Below, piece by piece: positions 38,414 to 46,953 of a DNA stretch of 64,000 bases. The stretch lies in NCBI RefSeq assembly GCF_001279725.1, contig NZ_LGDE01000101.1, forward strand, positions 1-64,000. The letters are read 5' to 3'. Position numbers and translations under genes: made by a program. The stretch comes from Streptomyces sp. WM4235 (GTDB lineage: Bacteria > Actinomycetota > Actinomycetes > Streptomycetales > Streptomycetaceae). The notes beneath the pieces were generated by a model. The model ran no database searches. It worked only from the letters and a program-made list of their open reading frames with translations, and was not told where the DNA came from. The number at the start of each line of letters is the position of its first letter. Position 1 is the stretch's first letter.

Positions 38414-38551
38414 TGAGCGGGACGCAAAGGGCGAAGGCGAACTTGGCATCGTGATGGATTTGCCCATGGGGTCACAACCCCGGGTATGACCAAGCATTCG
38501 CCGGTAGCCATTCGACGCTTGGCGCCCTTACGGCGACTCCAGGAGGAAGAA

Positions 38552-38794
38552 ATGGGACTCAGGGACCTGCTCCTCGGCAAGAGGCCTCCTCCGCCAGAAG
38601 TCGACAGTGCACCGGTGAAGCGAAGTCCTTTTGAAACCATACCCAAGGCCCAACGAAAAGCAGGCCGATCACTCAAGGAGTTCTTTGGCGTGCTCCATGG
38701 GACGAGTTCGGGTCGCGTCAAAATATGCCCGACATGCAATCGCTCCATGGATCCAGAAGAAACCCATTGCCCTATGGGACACTACGTCGGCTAG
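38552..38794 (+). CDS. Small zinc-ribbon-like hypothetical protein
   Basis: 80 residues from ATG 38552, chosen for AGGAGG at 38541-38546; a longer frame begins at 38486. Basic, Pro-rich N-terminal half (MGLRDLLLGKRPPPPEVDS) and a C-terminal zinc-binding pattern CPTCNRSMDPEETHCPMGH (C-x2-C ... C-x3-H). No family recognised. Shares the lower G+C of the pentapeptide gene upstream and may belong to the same acquired islet. Confidence 0.65.
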   Translation: MGLRDLLLGKRPPPPEVDSAPVKRSPFETIPKAQRKAGRSLKEFFGVLHGTSSGRVKICPTCNRSMDPEETHCPMGHYVG

Positions 38795-38950
38795 TGCGCC
38801 GAAGCGGGAAGACCTATCCTCCCCTCCCCCGAACGCAAATGCATGTAACGCGCCCATGCATTCGCCCGCTTGAATGCGAGTCCGGACGAAGTCGAGGAGC
38901 CCTCGCCGCCCTGCGCCGTCGAAATGTGACGCCACCCCCAGGGAACGACA

Positions 38951-38984
38951 AGAGCCCTGCCTCACCGAAGTGAGGCAGGGCTCT
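38951..38984 (-). terminator. Second tRNA-Pro terminator hairpin
   Basis: Perfect 15-bp stem AGAGCCCTGCCTCAC (38951-38965) / GTGAGGCAGGGCTCT (38970-38984), 29 bp beyond the tRNA 3' end. Confidence 0.8.
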
Positions 38985-39012
38985 GATCTACGACCACGAG
39001 GCGAACCTCTAG

Positions 39013-39086
<74 letters not shown>

Positions 39087-39262
39087 ATGCCCGCTGACCT
39101 GGGGGTTTCCCCTGGTTGAACTGGCACGAGAACAATACCGCACTTCGGAGGGTGGTCGCGCGCACCTTTCCCGGACCCGATCCACGGACCGACCCCCGGG
39201 CCCGACCCCCGGACGCCGCACGGACGCCCGACAGCCGGCAGGACGGTTGCCGTGACGACCGC

Positions 39263-39285
39263 TTGACCTCAAGTCGACTTGAGGT
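39263..39285 (+). promoter_or_regulatory. SoxR-type box in the transketolase promoter
   Basis: ACCTCAAGTCGACTTGAGGT (39266-39285) is a perfect 20-bp palindrome that overlaps TTGACC (-35, 39263-39268). Apart from the central two bases (CG for TA) its inner 18 bases equal the SoxR operator CCTCAAGTTAACTTGAGG. MerR-family activators bind such sites in a long promoter spacer and untwist it. The start codon of the transketolase gene is 15 bp downstream. Confidence 0.75.
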
Positions 39286-39300
39286 TGCACGGTTGGACGC

Positions 39301-40002
39301 ATGACACAGGCAACCGCGGACACCGGGCTCCGCCACGAAGACCTGGGCCGGCTCATCGCCCTCATGACCGGGGCAGAGAAGCACGGACCCGCCGCCACGT
39401 CCACGCTCGACGTGTTGTGGGTGCTCTACGACCGGGTGTTGCGGGTGGGGCCCGCATCCGCCCGGGATCCCGAGCGGGACCGGTTCCTGCTCTCCAAGGG
39501 ACACGGACCCATGGCCTACTACGCGGTGCTCGCCGCCAAGGGGTTCTTCCCCGTCGAGTGGCTGAGCGGGTTCGGCTCGTACGACTCTCCACTCGGCCAC
39601 CACCCGGACCGCACCCTGATTCCGGGCGTGGAGATCGGCAGCGGTTCGCTCGGGCACGGCCTGCCCCTGGCGGTCGGCAGCGCGCTCGGGCTGCGGGCGC
39701 AGGGCTTGGACGAACAGGCGGTCTGGGTGCTGATCGGGGACGCCGAGCTCGATGAGGGCAGCAACCACGAGGCGCTCGCCCACGCGGGTTCGGCCGGCCT
39801 GGACCGGCTGCACACGGTGGTGATCGACAACGACTCCGCGACCCACGGATGGCCGGGCGGGATCGCCTCTCGCTTCGAGGCGGCGGGTTGGTCGGCGGTC
39901 ACCGTCGACGGACGGGACCACGAGGCCCTGCACGCGGCCTTCACCCTGCCGCATCCGGGTCGACCGCATGCCGTCGTCGCACGCGTCGAGAAGAAGTTCT
40001 GA
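39301..40002 (+). CDS. Transketolase, N-terminal (TPP-binding) subunit
   Basis: 233 residues. Thiamine-diphosphate module: FLLSKGHGPMAYYAVLAAKGFF, GHHPDRTLIPGVEIGSGSLGHGLPLAVGSALG and GDAELDEGSNHEAL (GDG-type Mg site) in parts. This is the first half of a split transketolase; the second half is encoded 57 bp downstream. Together they transfer two-carbon units in the pentose-phosphate pathway or make a pathway-specific sugar. Controlled by the SoxR-type box just upstream. Confidence 0.9.
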   Translation: MTQATADTGLRHEDLGRLIALMTGAEKHGPAATSTLDVLWVLYDRVLRVGPASARDPERDRFLLSKGHGPMAYYAVLAAKGFFPVEWLSGFGSYDSPLGHHPDRTLIPGVEIGSGSLGHGLPLAVGSALGLRAQGLDEQAVWVLIGDAELDEGSNHEALAHAGSAGLDRLHTVVIDNDSATHGWPGGIASRFEAAGWSAVTVDGRDHEALHAAFTLPHPGRPHAVVARVEKKF

Positions 40003-40059
40003 CCAGACATCCGGATCGGACGTCCTGTGAGAAGCAGAAACCAAGGGGCAGGGAAGAAC

Positions 40060-40965
40060 ATGGACACCATGCGGGAACGGTTCATCGCGGTCACGTCACG
40101 GCTGCTCGACGAGGATCCCCGGCTGGCCCTCGTACTCGCCGAGATCACCATGGACGGATTCCGTCCGGCCCGGGTACGTCACCCGGACCGGGTCGTCAAC
40201 GTGGGGATCCGTGAGCAGTTGCTCGTGGGCGTCGGTGGAGGTTTGGCCCTCACCGGGATGCGCCCGATCATGCACACTTTCGCGAGTTTCCTCGTGGAGC
40301 GGCCGTTCGAGCAGGTCAAGTTGGACTTCGGGCATCAGGGCACCGGTGGTGTGCTGGTCAGCGCGAGTGCGAGCTACGACTGGCCCGCCGGCGGCTTCAC
40401 CCACATGTCACCGGGCGATGTCGCCCTGATGGACACGCTCGAAGGCTGGACGATCCACGTGCCCGGCCATCCCGACGAGGCCGAGGCACTCCTGCGCCAC
40501 GCCTACGCCGCCGGCGACGACCGGGTGTACGTCCGGCTCTCCGCACAGGAGAACAGCCGGTCGCGCCCCTTCTCCGGCCTGGGCTTCCAGACGGTGCGCC
40601 AGGGCAGCGGCGGCGTGGTGCTCGCCGTCGGACCGCTGTTGGACAACGTGTTGGCCGCGACGCGGGACATGGACGTCACGGTCCTCTACGCGACGACCGT
40701 GCGGCCCTTCGACGACGCGGCGCTGCGCGCGGCCGTCGGCTCCGGGCCGGCCGACGTCGTGCTCGTCGAGCCGTACCTGGCCGGCACGTCCACGGCCGCC
40801 GCCAACGACGCCCTCGCCGATCTCCCCCACCGCGTCCTGGGCCTCGGCGTCTCGCGGGCCGAACTCCGCCGCTACGGCACCATCGACGAACACACCTCGG
40901 CGCACGGGCTGGATCCCGCCGGACTGCGGAAGCGGATCGCGGCCTTCCTCGACCCCCGCGCCTGA
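40060..40965 (+). CDS. Transketolase, C-terminal (pyrimidine + C-domain) subunit
   Basis: 301 residues from ATG 40060 (purine-rich GGGGCAGGGA upstream; ATG 40069 is also possible). Pyrimidine-binding domain VVNVGIREQLLVGVGGGLALTGMRPI has the catalytic Glu in IREQ; the C-terminal domain reads DVTVLYATTVRPFDDAALRAAVG. Forms an alpha2beta2-type transketolase with the upstream subunit. No aldehyde-specific partner genes are near, so the donor and acceptor sugars are not predictable. Confidence 0.9.
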   Translation: MDTMRERFIAVTSRLLDEDPRLALVLAEITMDGFRPARVRHPDRVVNVGIREQLLVGVGGGLALTGMRPIMHTFASFLVERPFEQVKLDFGHQGTGGVLVSASASYDWPAGGFTHMSPGDVALMDTLEGWTIHVPGHPDEAEALLRHAYAAGDDRVYVRLSAQENSRSRPFSGLGFQTVRQGSGGVVLAVGPLLDNVLAATRDMDVTVLYATTVRPFDDAALRAAVGSGPADVVLVEPYLAGTSTAAANDALADLPHRVLGLGVSRAELRRYGTIDEHTSAHGLDPAGLRKRIAAFLDPRA

Positions 40966-40975
40966 GGCCGGGAGC

Positions 40976-41527
40976 CTAGGGGGTGCCTTGTCGGTCCTCG
41001 CGCGTGTGCACCAGCTCGATCAGTTCCGCCGCGAGGCCCTTCAGCGTCGCCAGTCCCTCCAGTCCCCAGCCTCTCGGCACCAGGTCCACGGCGCACACCG
41101 TCCCCAGGACGAACCCCCGACGGTCCGTCAACGGGGCTCCCAGGTAGGACCGTACGCCGCTGCCGTCCACGACGGCGTTCCCGGCGAAGCGTGCGAAGTC
41201 CCGTACGTCCTCCAGGGCCAGCGCCCGCCGCCGGACGACCACGTGCGGGCAGTACCCGTGGTCCCGGGGCAGGGAGCGCGCCGGATAGCCGCGCCGCGGG
41301 GCGTCGGGCCTGCGGTGCAGTCCGGCGAAGAACTGCCGCTCCTCCCCCATGAAGTTGACGCCCGCGTAGGGCGTCTCCAGTGTCTCGGCGACGCGTTGCG
41401 CGAAGGCGTCCAGTTCCCGGTCCGCCCTTTCCCCCAGGCCCAGTTCACGCAGGCGCGGGGTGCGCGCGGGCGCCTCCCGGTCCACGGGGGTGAGGAGCGG
41501 CCGGCCGGTCGATGCGTACAGGGTCAT
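40976..41527 (-). CDS. GAF-domain protein
   Basis: 183 residues. One GAF domain: ETPYAGVNFMGEERQFFAGLHRRPDAP, then GYCPHVVVRRRALALEDVRDFARFAGN and GSGVRSYLGAPLTDRRGFVLGTVCAVDLVPRGW in parts, the usual order for small-ligand or redox-sensing GAFs. It lies downstream of three conservon genes on the same strand, where the fourth (GTPase) gene is expected, but is separated by a hairpin terminator. Confidence 0.85.
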   Translation of the reverse strand: MTLYASTGRPLLTPVDREAPARTPRLRELGLGERADRELDAFAQRVAETLETPYAGVNFMGEERQFFAGLHRRPDAPRRGYPARSLPRDHGYCPHVVVRRRALALEDVRDFARFAGNAVVDGSGVRSYLGAPLTDRRGFVLGTVCAVDLVPRGWGLEGLATLKGLAAELIELVHTREDRQGTP

Positions 41528-41581
41528 GCGGTTCCCCCGGATCCGAGAGCGTGATGGGTCGGGCGGCGCGGGTGGCGCTGC

Positions 41582-41636
41582 CCGACCCGGCCCCGGCCGT
41601 GACCGCCTGACGGCGGAGCGGGCGGGGCCGGGTCGG
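41582..41636 (-). terminator. Terminator at the end of the conservon genes
   Basis: 13-bp stem CCGACCCGGCCCC (41582-41594) / GGGGCCGGGTCGG (41624-41636), with an inner CCGCC-TGAC-GGCGG hairpin, 4 bp after the DUF742 stop. Confidence 0.65.
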
Positions 41637-41639
41637 TCG

Positions 41640-42074
41640 TCACAGGCAGCGGTGCAGTCCTTCGAGGACCGCCCGCAGCAGGGTCTGGTCGTCGGCGATC
41701 AGTGCGGCGCCGTCCAGGTGCCGCGGCGCCTGCGCCGTGACGGCCCCGTGTTCGAGCAGGTCGCCGAGCAGTACCTTCACCACCGCCGTCGGGAGCCGCA
41801 GGTGTCCCGCCATCTCGGCGACCGTGACCGCCGCCACGCCCGCGCACAGGCGCAGGACGAGGGTGTGTTCTGGTCCGAGCGGCGCACGCGGGCGTACGCC
41901 GGTCGCCGTCACCAGCGAGAGCAGATCGAGTGCGACGGCCGGTCGGGTCCGCCCGCCGCTCGCGGTGTACGGGCGCGTCACCCGGCCCGCCGTGTCGTCG
42001 AGCCACGGGGTGTCCCGTCCCGCGCCGATGGTGCGCGTCCCCCCGATCAGCGTCCCCCCGATGCGGGTCCTCAT
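41640..42074 (-). CDS. DUF742 protein (CvnC-like)
   Basis: 144 residues. VTRPYTASGGRTRPAVALDLLSLVTATG followed by LGPEHTLVLRLCAGVAAVTVAEMAGHLRLPTAVVKVLLGDLLEHGAV in parts shows the winged-helix-like DUF742 fold of Streptomyces conservons (CvnC). Start ATG 42074 overlaps the roadblock stop (ATGA). Acts with the roadblock protein and membrane kinase in G-protein-like signalling. Confidence 0.9.
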   Translation of the reverse strand: MRTRIGGTLIGGTRTIGAGRDTPWLDDTAGRVTRPYTASGGRTRPAVALDLLSLVTATGVRPRAPLGPEHTLVLRLCAGVAAVTVAEMAGHLRLPTAVVKVLLGDLLEHGAVTAQAPRHLDGAALIADDQTLLRAVLEGLHRCL

Positions 42075-42505
42075 CGCTCCGCGTCGGCGGCGACGGGCCG
42101 CCTCGGCGTCGCCGACAGGTACGGACGGACGCTCTTGACCATCATCGCCATCTCGTAGCCGAGGACCCCGGCGTCGGCCTCCCCGTCCGCGAGCACCGCC
42201 AGACAGGTTCCGGAGCCGGCTGCCGACACGAAGACGAGGGCCGTGTCCAGTTCGACCACCACCTGCCGGACCTCCGCGCCGCCCGCGAACCGGGCACCTG
42301 CCCCGCGCCCGAGGGAGTAGATCCCGCAGGCCAGCGCCGCCATGTGGTCGGCGTCGTCGGCGTCCAGTCCGTACGCGCAGGTGACGAGTCCGTCCGCGGT
42401 GAGCAGGACGGCGCCGCGGGTGTACGGCACCCGCTGGACCAGCCCGCTGAGCAGCCAGTCGAGATCGGAGAGCCTGACTGTCTTCGTCGCCACTTCGCCG
42501 CCCAT
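42071..42505 (-). CDS. Roadblock/LC7-domain protein (CvnB-like)
   Basis: 144 residues from ATG 42505 (AAGGAG 9 bp upstream). LDWLLSGLVQRVPYTRGAVLLTADGLVTCAYGLD is the roadblock/LC7 start; the fold continues with GAGSGTCLAVLADGEADAGVLGYEMAMMV. In conservons CvnB regulates the small GTPase CvnD. An in-frame ATG at 42568 overlaps the kinase stop (ATGA) and gives a 165-residue form, so coupled translation from there is possible. Confidence 0.88.
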   Translation of the reverse strand: MGGEVATKTVRLSDLDWLLSGLVQRVPYTRGAVLLTADGLVTCAYGLDADDADHMAALACGIYSLGRGAGARFAGGAEVRQVVVELDTALVFVSAAGSGTCLAVLADGEADAGVLGYEMAMMVKSVRPYLSATPRRPVAADAER

Positions 42506-42564
42506 GGGGGTGTGCTCCTTGCCGAGGTGTGGGGTGGGGGTGGTGCGAGGGGTGGGGATCGCGG

Positions 42565-44331
42565 TCATGCGGGCCCCTCCGATCGGGCGAGACCGAAGCC
42601 CCGCTGGAAGGCCGCCATCAACCCGGGGTCGTGAACGGGCGGTTCGGCATCGGGCGCACGACCGGGGCCGGCGGCCTCGCCGGGCTCGGGGACGGGATGG
42701 GGGCGGGCGTGGCGTCGGGGCAGTGGCGGCGGATCCGTGTCCGCGCCGATCCCGGTGGCGGGGACGACCGTGCCGAGGAACACCCCGGCGGCCTCGGCCG
42801 CGTACTCGGGCGGCACCGCCCCCGTCGACACGACCCCGGTCGGCACGAACTCCGCCCGCGTCGGTTCAGGATCGCCCGCTGGGACGGGAGGAGCCGAGTA
42901 CCCCGGCAGGGACGGGTCCCACGTCGACACGGCCGGACGCGGGCCGACGGACTCGGACCGGTGGCCCTCGGACGCGTACCTCTCGGCCCCCTGGCCCTCG
43001 GACGCGAGGCTCTCGGACGGGTACGGCTGGGCGGACACCCGTACGGGCGCCGGCGGCAACATCGGGTCCATGTCGCCGGATCCCCATGAGCCGGCCCGGG
43101 AGCCGCCCCCCAGCACGTCGGCGGCGCTCGGGGCCTGCGCGCCCAACAGCTCCTGCGGCAACACGAGCACGGCGAGCACCCCGCCGTAGATGTTGGACTT
43201 GAGCTCGACGGCGATCCCGTGCCGCCGGGCCAGCGCCGCGACCACGAACAGGCCGATCCGACCGTCCGCCAGCAGGTGCCGGACGTTGACCTGGTCGGGA
43301 TCGCCCAGCAAGGCGTTCATCCGGTGCTGTTCCTCGACCGGCATGCCCAGTCCCCGGTCCTCCACCTCGACCGCGACCCCGGCGGTCACGCGCTCGGCGC
43401 GCACCGTCACGTCGGTGTCGGGGGCGGAGAAGACGGTGGCGTTCTCGACGAGTTCGGCCAGCAGGTGCACCACGTCCGCGACGGCGTGCCCCCGGACGGT
43501 GCCGCCCGCCGGGGGCACCACCTTCACCCGCGTGTACTGCTCGACCTCCGCGACGGAGGAGCGCAGCACCTCGCCCAGATCGATGGGGCGGGTCCACTGG
43601 CGCCGGGAGGGGGCGCCGCCGAGCACGGCGAGGTTCTCGGCGTGGCGGCGGATCCGGGTGGCGAGGTGATCGACGTGGAAGAGCTCCTTGAGCAGGTCGG
43701 GGTCCTCGACGGTGTCCTCCAGGTCGTCGAGGAGGGCGATCTCGCGGTGCACCAGGGACTGGAGGCGGCGCGCGAGGTTGACGAAGACCTCGACCTTGCG
43801 GTCGCTGTCGGACGGGGTGACCGGGCCGGCCAGCCGGACGAGGGTCGTGTGCGCCTGTTCCCGGGCGCCCCGGAGCTCCTGGGAGAGCAGCCAGAACTCG
43901 TCCACCCCCGCCGGGTCGGTGTGCGGCGGCGGCCCGCTCGGTCCGCCGCGTACCGGGCGGGCCGCGGCCTCGCCCCGTTCCAGCCGTTCGGCGGCCGTCC
44001 GCAGTTCCTGCCGGCCGCGCACGCTGGAGCGGCGCAGGGCCTCGCATCGGTCGCGGACGGCTTTCGCCGCGCGTTGCCCGCCCAGCAGGGCCGCGGCGAG
44101 GGCACCGACCACGAGCAGGGCGCAGCCGCCGAGGACCGGCCACAGACGAACGTCCCGGTCGCCGGCGCCTCCGCCGAGCTGGAGCGTGAAGATCACCGCG
44201 GCCGCGCCGCTGAGTCCCGCGGCGAGGGTGGGCAGGACGGTGGCGCGGAGCATCTGGGGGCGTATCTGCCGGCCGGGACCGGTGGCGGCGTGTCTCGACG
44301 GGGAGTGGCGGGCGGCGCGAAGTCCGGACAT
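42565..44331 (-). CDS. Conservon sensor histidine-kinase-like protein (CvnA-like)
   Basis: 588 residues from ATG 44331 (GAGGA upstream). Two close hydrophobic segments (VLPTLAAGLSGAAAVIFTLQL; LWPVLGGCALLVVGALAAALLG), a helical DHp-like region (VFVNLARRLQSLVHREIALLDDLEDTVEDPDLLKELFHVDHLATRIRRH, in part) and an HATPase domain: LLAELVENATVFSAP (N-box) and EDRGLGMPVEEQHRMN (G-box). The ~180-residue C-terminus is Pro/Ser-rich and disordered, with SEG-type repeats (YPSESLASEG, YASEGHRSES). First gene of the conservon. Confidence 0.9.
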   Translation of the reverse strand: MSGLRAARHSPSRHAATGPGRQIRPQMLRATVLPTLAAGLSGAAAVIFTLQLGGGAGDRDVRLWPVLGGCALLVVGALAAALLGGQRAAKAVRDRCEALRRSSVRGRQELRTAAERLERGEAAARPVRGGPSGPPPHTDPAGVDEFWLLSQELRGAREQAHTTLVRLAGPVTPSDSDRKVEVFVNLARRLQSLVHREIALLDDLEDTVEDPDLLKELFHVDHLATRIRRHAENLAVLGGAPSRRQWTRPIDLGEVLRSSVAEVEQYTRVKVVPPAGGTVRGHAVADVVHLLAELVENATVFSAPDTDVTVRAERVTAGVAVEVEDRGLGMPVEEQHRMNALLGDPDQVNVRHLLADGRIGLFVVAALARRHGIAVELKSNIYGGVLAVLVLPQELLGAQAPSAADVLGGGSRAGSWGSGDMDPMLPPAPVRVSAQPYPSESLASEGQGAERYASEGHRSESVGPRPAVSTWDPSLPGYSAPPVPAGDPEPTRAEFVPTGVVSTGAVPPEYAAEAAGVFLGTVVPATGIGADTDPPPLPRRHARPHPVPEPGEAAGPGRAPDAEPPVHDPGLMAAFQRGFGLARSEGPA

Positions 44332-44604
44332 CGGCGTCCTCGGTACGTGGGGCCCGGGCCCCCGGATGTGCCGAGGCCCGGCGTTGATCACCGGATACCC
44401 ACGCTAGACCGCACTCTCCCGCCCGGGACCGTCAGTCGGGGAACTTGGCGGGGGTGCTTCCCGCTTGCGACGGAGCGCTCGTACGACAGCCCGAATCCGC
44501 CGGGAGCGCATACGCCCGGGCAGGACGGGGCGTACGCCGTCCGAGCGCGCGCCCGCGCTCCCGGCGAGGACCGGGGCCGCCCCGGGCCCCGGGTGGCGAA
44601 AGAG

Positions 44605-45819
44605 CTACGACCCGACGGCCTCCGACTCCTCCCGGCCGGTGACGGCCGGGGCCGACGCGGTTCGCGCGGGGGCCGCCGGCGCGGCCGTCGTCGCGGGGGC
44701 GGGGGCGGGTTCGGCGGCGACGAAGGGCCGCCACCACGGTTCGACCGGCGCGTCGGAGGCGCCCGGTTCGAACGGCTGGCCCGGTACCGGCAGGGCGATG
44801 GCGGAGCCGGTCTCCCGGGAGGCGGTCACCGTGCCCTCGCCGGGTTCGTCCCAGGGGTGCAGGGCCAGGTTGAACGTGCCCCAGTGGATGGGCAGCATCG
44901 TGCCGTGCGGGATGCCGCCCTGGAGGTCCAGGTGGGCCTGCATGCCCTCCTGCGGCGTCATGTGGATCTCGCTCCAGTACTCGGAGTACGCGCCGATCTG
45001 GATCATCGTGGCGTCGAAGGGACCGTGCGTCGCGCCGATCTCCTTGAAGCCGGGGAAGTAGCCGGTGTCACCGCTGTGGTAGATCCGGTGCCGCTCCCCC
45101 GCGACGACCCAGGAGGCCCACAGGGTGAACTGCTGGTTGCGCAGCCCCCGACCGCAGAAGTGCCGGGCCGGGGTGGCCGTCAGCGAGAGCCCGGCGACCT
45201 CGGTGGTCTCGTTCCAGTCGAGCTCGCGGATCCGGTCGGCGGGGACTCCCCAGCGCTCCAGGTGGGCTCCGACGCCCAGCGGGACGGCGAAGACGATGTC
45301 CCGACCGGCCAGGGCCTTGATCGTCGGAAGGTCGAGGTGGTCGTAGTGGTCGTGCGAGATCACGACCACGTCCACCTCGCCCAGGGAGGCCAGCGGTACG
45401 GGCACGGGGTGCAGCCGCTTGGGTCCGGCGAAGGGGAAGGGGGAGCACCGCTCGCCCCACACCGGATCGAAGAGCACCCTGCGGCCGTCGATCTCGGCGA
45501 GCACGCTGGAGTGCCCCATCCAGGTCAGGCGCAACCCGCTGAGCGGCGGCTTCGCCAGTTCGGCGAGGGTCGTCGGATAGACCGGGACGGCGCCGGAGGG
45601 GCTTCGCCTGATCCGCTGTTCCTTGTGGAAGTAGATCTTGGCGAACTCCGCCATCGAGCCGGAGGGCCTGGTCCGGGCGCCGACCGGGTTCTGGAAGACG
45701 CCGTCGGCGAAGTTCGGCGAGCGGCGGATCCGCTCCAGGCGCGCGCCTGACGGATCCGCGCCGAAGGCTTCGGGCCGCAGGGCGCGCAGCCGGGGACGCA
45801 GGGGACGGGAGCCGGTCAA
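44605..45819 (-). CDS. MBL-fold metallohydrolase (UlaG/NAPE-PLD-like)
   Basis: 404 residues from TTG 45819 with GGAGG upstream. Metallo-beta-lactamase motif VVVISHDHYDHLDLPTIKAL (HxHxDH), HFCGRG, IYHSGDTGYFPGFKEI (metal Asp) and MLPIHWGTFNLALHPW. The order and spacing fit the UlaG/N-acylphosphatidylethanolamine-PLD-like group (Lactamase_B_2). The C-terminal 45 residues are Ala/Pro low complexity. Possible lipid or phosphodiester substrate; not determined. Confidence 0.88.
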   Translation of the reverse strand: MTGSRPLRPRLRALRPEAFGADPSGARLERIRRSPNFADGVFQNPVGARTRPSGSMAEFAKIYFHKEQRIRRSPSGAVPVYPTTLAELAKPPLSGLRLTWMGHSSVLAEIDGRRVLFDPVWGERCSPFPFAGPKRLHPVPVPLASLGEVDVVVISHDHYDHLDLPTIKALAGRDIVFAVPLGVGAHLERWGVPADRIRELDWNETTEVAGLSLTATPARHFCGRGLRNQQFTLWASWVVAGERHRIYHSGDTGYFPGFKEIGATHGPFDATMIQIGAYSEYWSEIHMTPQEGMQAHLDLQGGIPHGTMLPIHWGTFNLALHPWDEPGEGTVTASRETGSAIALPVPGQPFEPGASDAPVEPWWRPFVAAEPAPAPATTAAPAAPARTASAPAVTGREESEAVGS

Positions 45820-46005
45820 GGCGCCTCCAGGGTGGATCGGGGCGGGACGGTCGTACGTCTACGACCATCCCAACGCGCACCGACCCCGAAGGATTCCGCT
45901 CGGCACCGACCGGCTCCCCGGGCCCGCCCTCCCGCGACCCGGCCGGCGGATCCCCCTCGGTCCTACAGGCTCGGTTCCCACGGGCCTGGTCCTCCAGCCC
46001 TGGTC

Positions 46006-46791
46006 CTACAGGGGCAGCAGGTCGGGGCGCTTGGCCTCGACGTGGTCCCCGGAGGACTCCCCGCGCAGCCTTCGGCCGATCCAGGGGACCAGGTGCTCGC
46101 GCGCCCACTGGATGTTGTCCCGCGTCACGTCCACCGATCCGCGCGGTCGCTCCGGCGGCCACGGCTGGTCCGGGTCGGTCGGCACGTCCAGGCCGAGCAC
46201 CTGCGCGGCGCGCAGCGCGACGCGGGTGTGGCCCTCGGGCGAGAGGTGCAGTCGGTCGCCGTCCCAGGCCCGTCGGTCCTGTACGGACTTCAGGGACCAC
46301 AGGTCGAGGACCGGGCAGTCGTACTTGTCCGCCACGGCCCGCACGTGTGCGTTGTACGTGGCGATCTTGCCCCGCATGTACCGCAGGACCGGTACGCCCC
46401 GGGTGTCGAATCCGGTCGTGATCATGACCTGCCCGACGGAGCCCACGAGGTCGGCCACGGCCGCCTCGAATCGCTCAGCCGTGGCGTCCGGGTCGCTGCC
46501 CGGCCGGATGATGTCGTTGCCGCCCGCACAGAAGGTGACCAGGTCCGGCGCGAGGGCTTTGGCCCTGGGTACCTGGTCGGCCACGATCTGGTCGAGGAGC
46601 TTTCCGCGCACGGCCAGGTTGGCGTACCGGAAATCGTGTTCTTCGCGCCGATCGGCCAGGAGTACGGCCAGCCGGTCGGCCCAGCCGAGATGTGAATCCC
46701 CGGGTCCCGGGTCCCCCACGCCCTCGGTGAAGCTGTCCCCGATCGCCGCGTACGAGCCGATGGTCTTGAGTGTCGTCTTCGTCGCTGCCAC
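46006..46791 (-). CDS. SGNH/GDSL-family hydrolase
   Basis: 261 residues. SYAAIGDSFTEGVGDPGPGD is block I with the nucleophilic Ser; NLAVRG supplies Gly, FCAGGNDIIRPG is block III (GxND), and GDRLHLSPEGHTRVA carries the Asp-His pair of block V. No signal peptide, so a cytoplasmic esterase/lipase. Monocistronic; stop 185 bp upstream of the MBL gene on the same strand. Confidence 0.9.
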   Translation of the reverse strand: MAATKTTLKTIGSYAAIGDSFTEGVGDPGPGDSHLGWADRLAVLLADRREEHDFRYANLAVRGKLLDQIVADQVPRAKALAPDLVTFCAGGNDIIRPGSDPDATAERFEAAVADLVGSVGQVMITTGFDTRGVPVLRYMRGKIATYNAHVRAVADKYDCPVLDLWSLKSVQDRRAWDGDRLHLSPEGHTRVALRAAQVLGLDVPTDPDQPWPPERPRGSVDVTRDNIQWAREHLVPWIGRRLRGESSGDHVEAKRPDLLPL

Positions 46792-46888
46792 AGCTCGACA
46801 TCCTTCACCCCCGCGGCCGACCTACGCCAACGTAATGAGGGGTTGACGGACCGTGATCTATCCCACCATGCATACGCGGAATAAGAAT

Positions 46889-46928
46889 CGCGTGAGGCCG
46901 GGACCCCCTCGGGTCCCGGCCTCACGCG
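46889..46928. terminator. Strong hairpin terminator after the M23 peptidase gene
   Basis: Perfect 18-bp stem CGCGTGAGGCCGGGACCC (46889-46906) / GGGTCCCGGCCTCACGCG (46911-46928), loop CCTC, directly downstream of the M23 gene on the minus strand. Confidence 0.85.
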
Positions 46929-46953
46929 TGTCCGTGCTCCTGCGGGTCGTGCG

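Noticed and set aside
37119..39012. Integrated prophage or integrative element at tRNA-Pro
   Set aside because: No integrase, excisionase, replication gene or repeated tRNA 3' end at the far boundary is visible, so only an islet of unusual composition is claimed.
43219..45750. 843-codon plus-strand frame across the conservon kinase and MBL genes
   Set aside because: Spans two genes that have full domain evidence on the minus strand.
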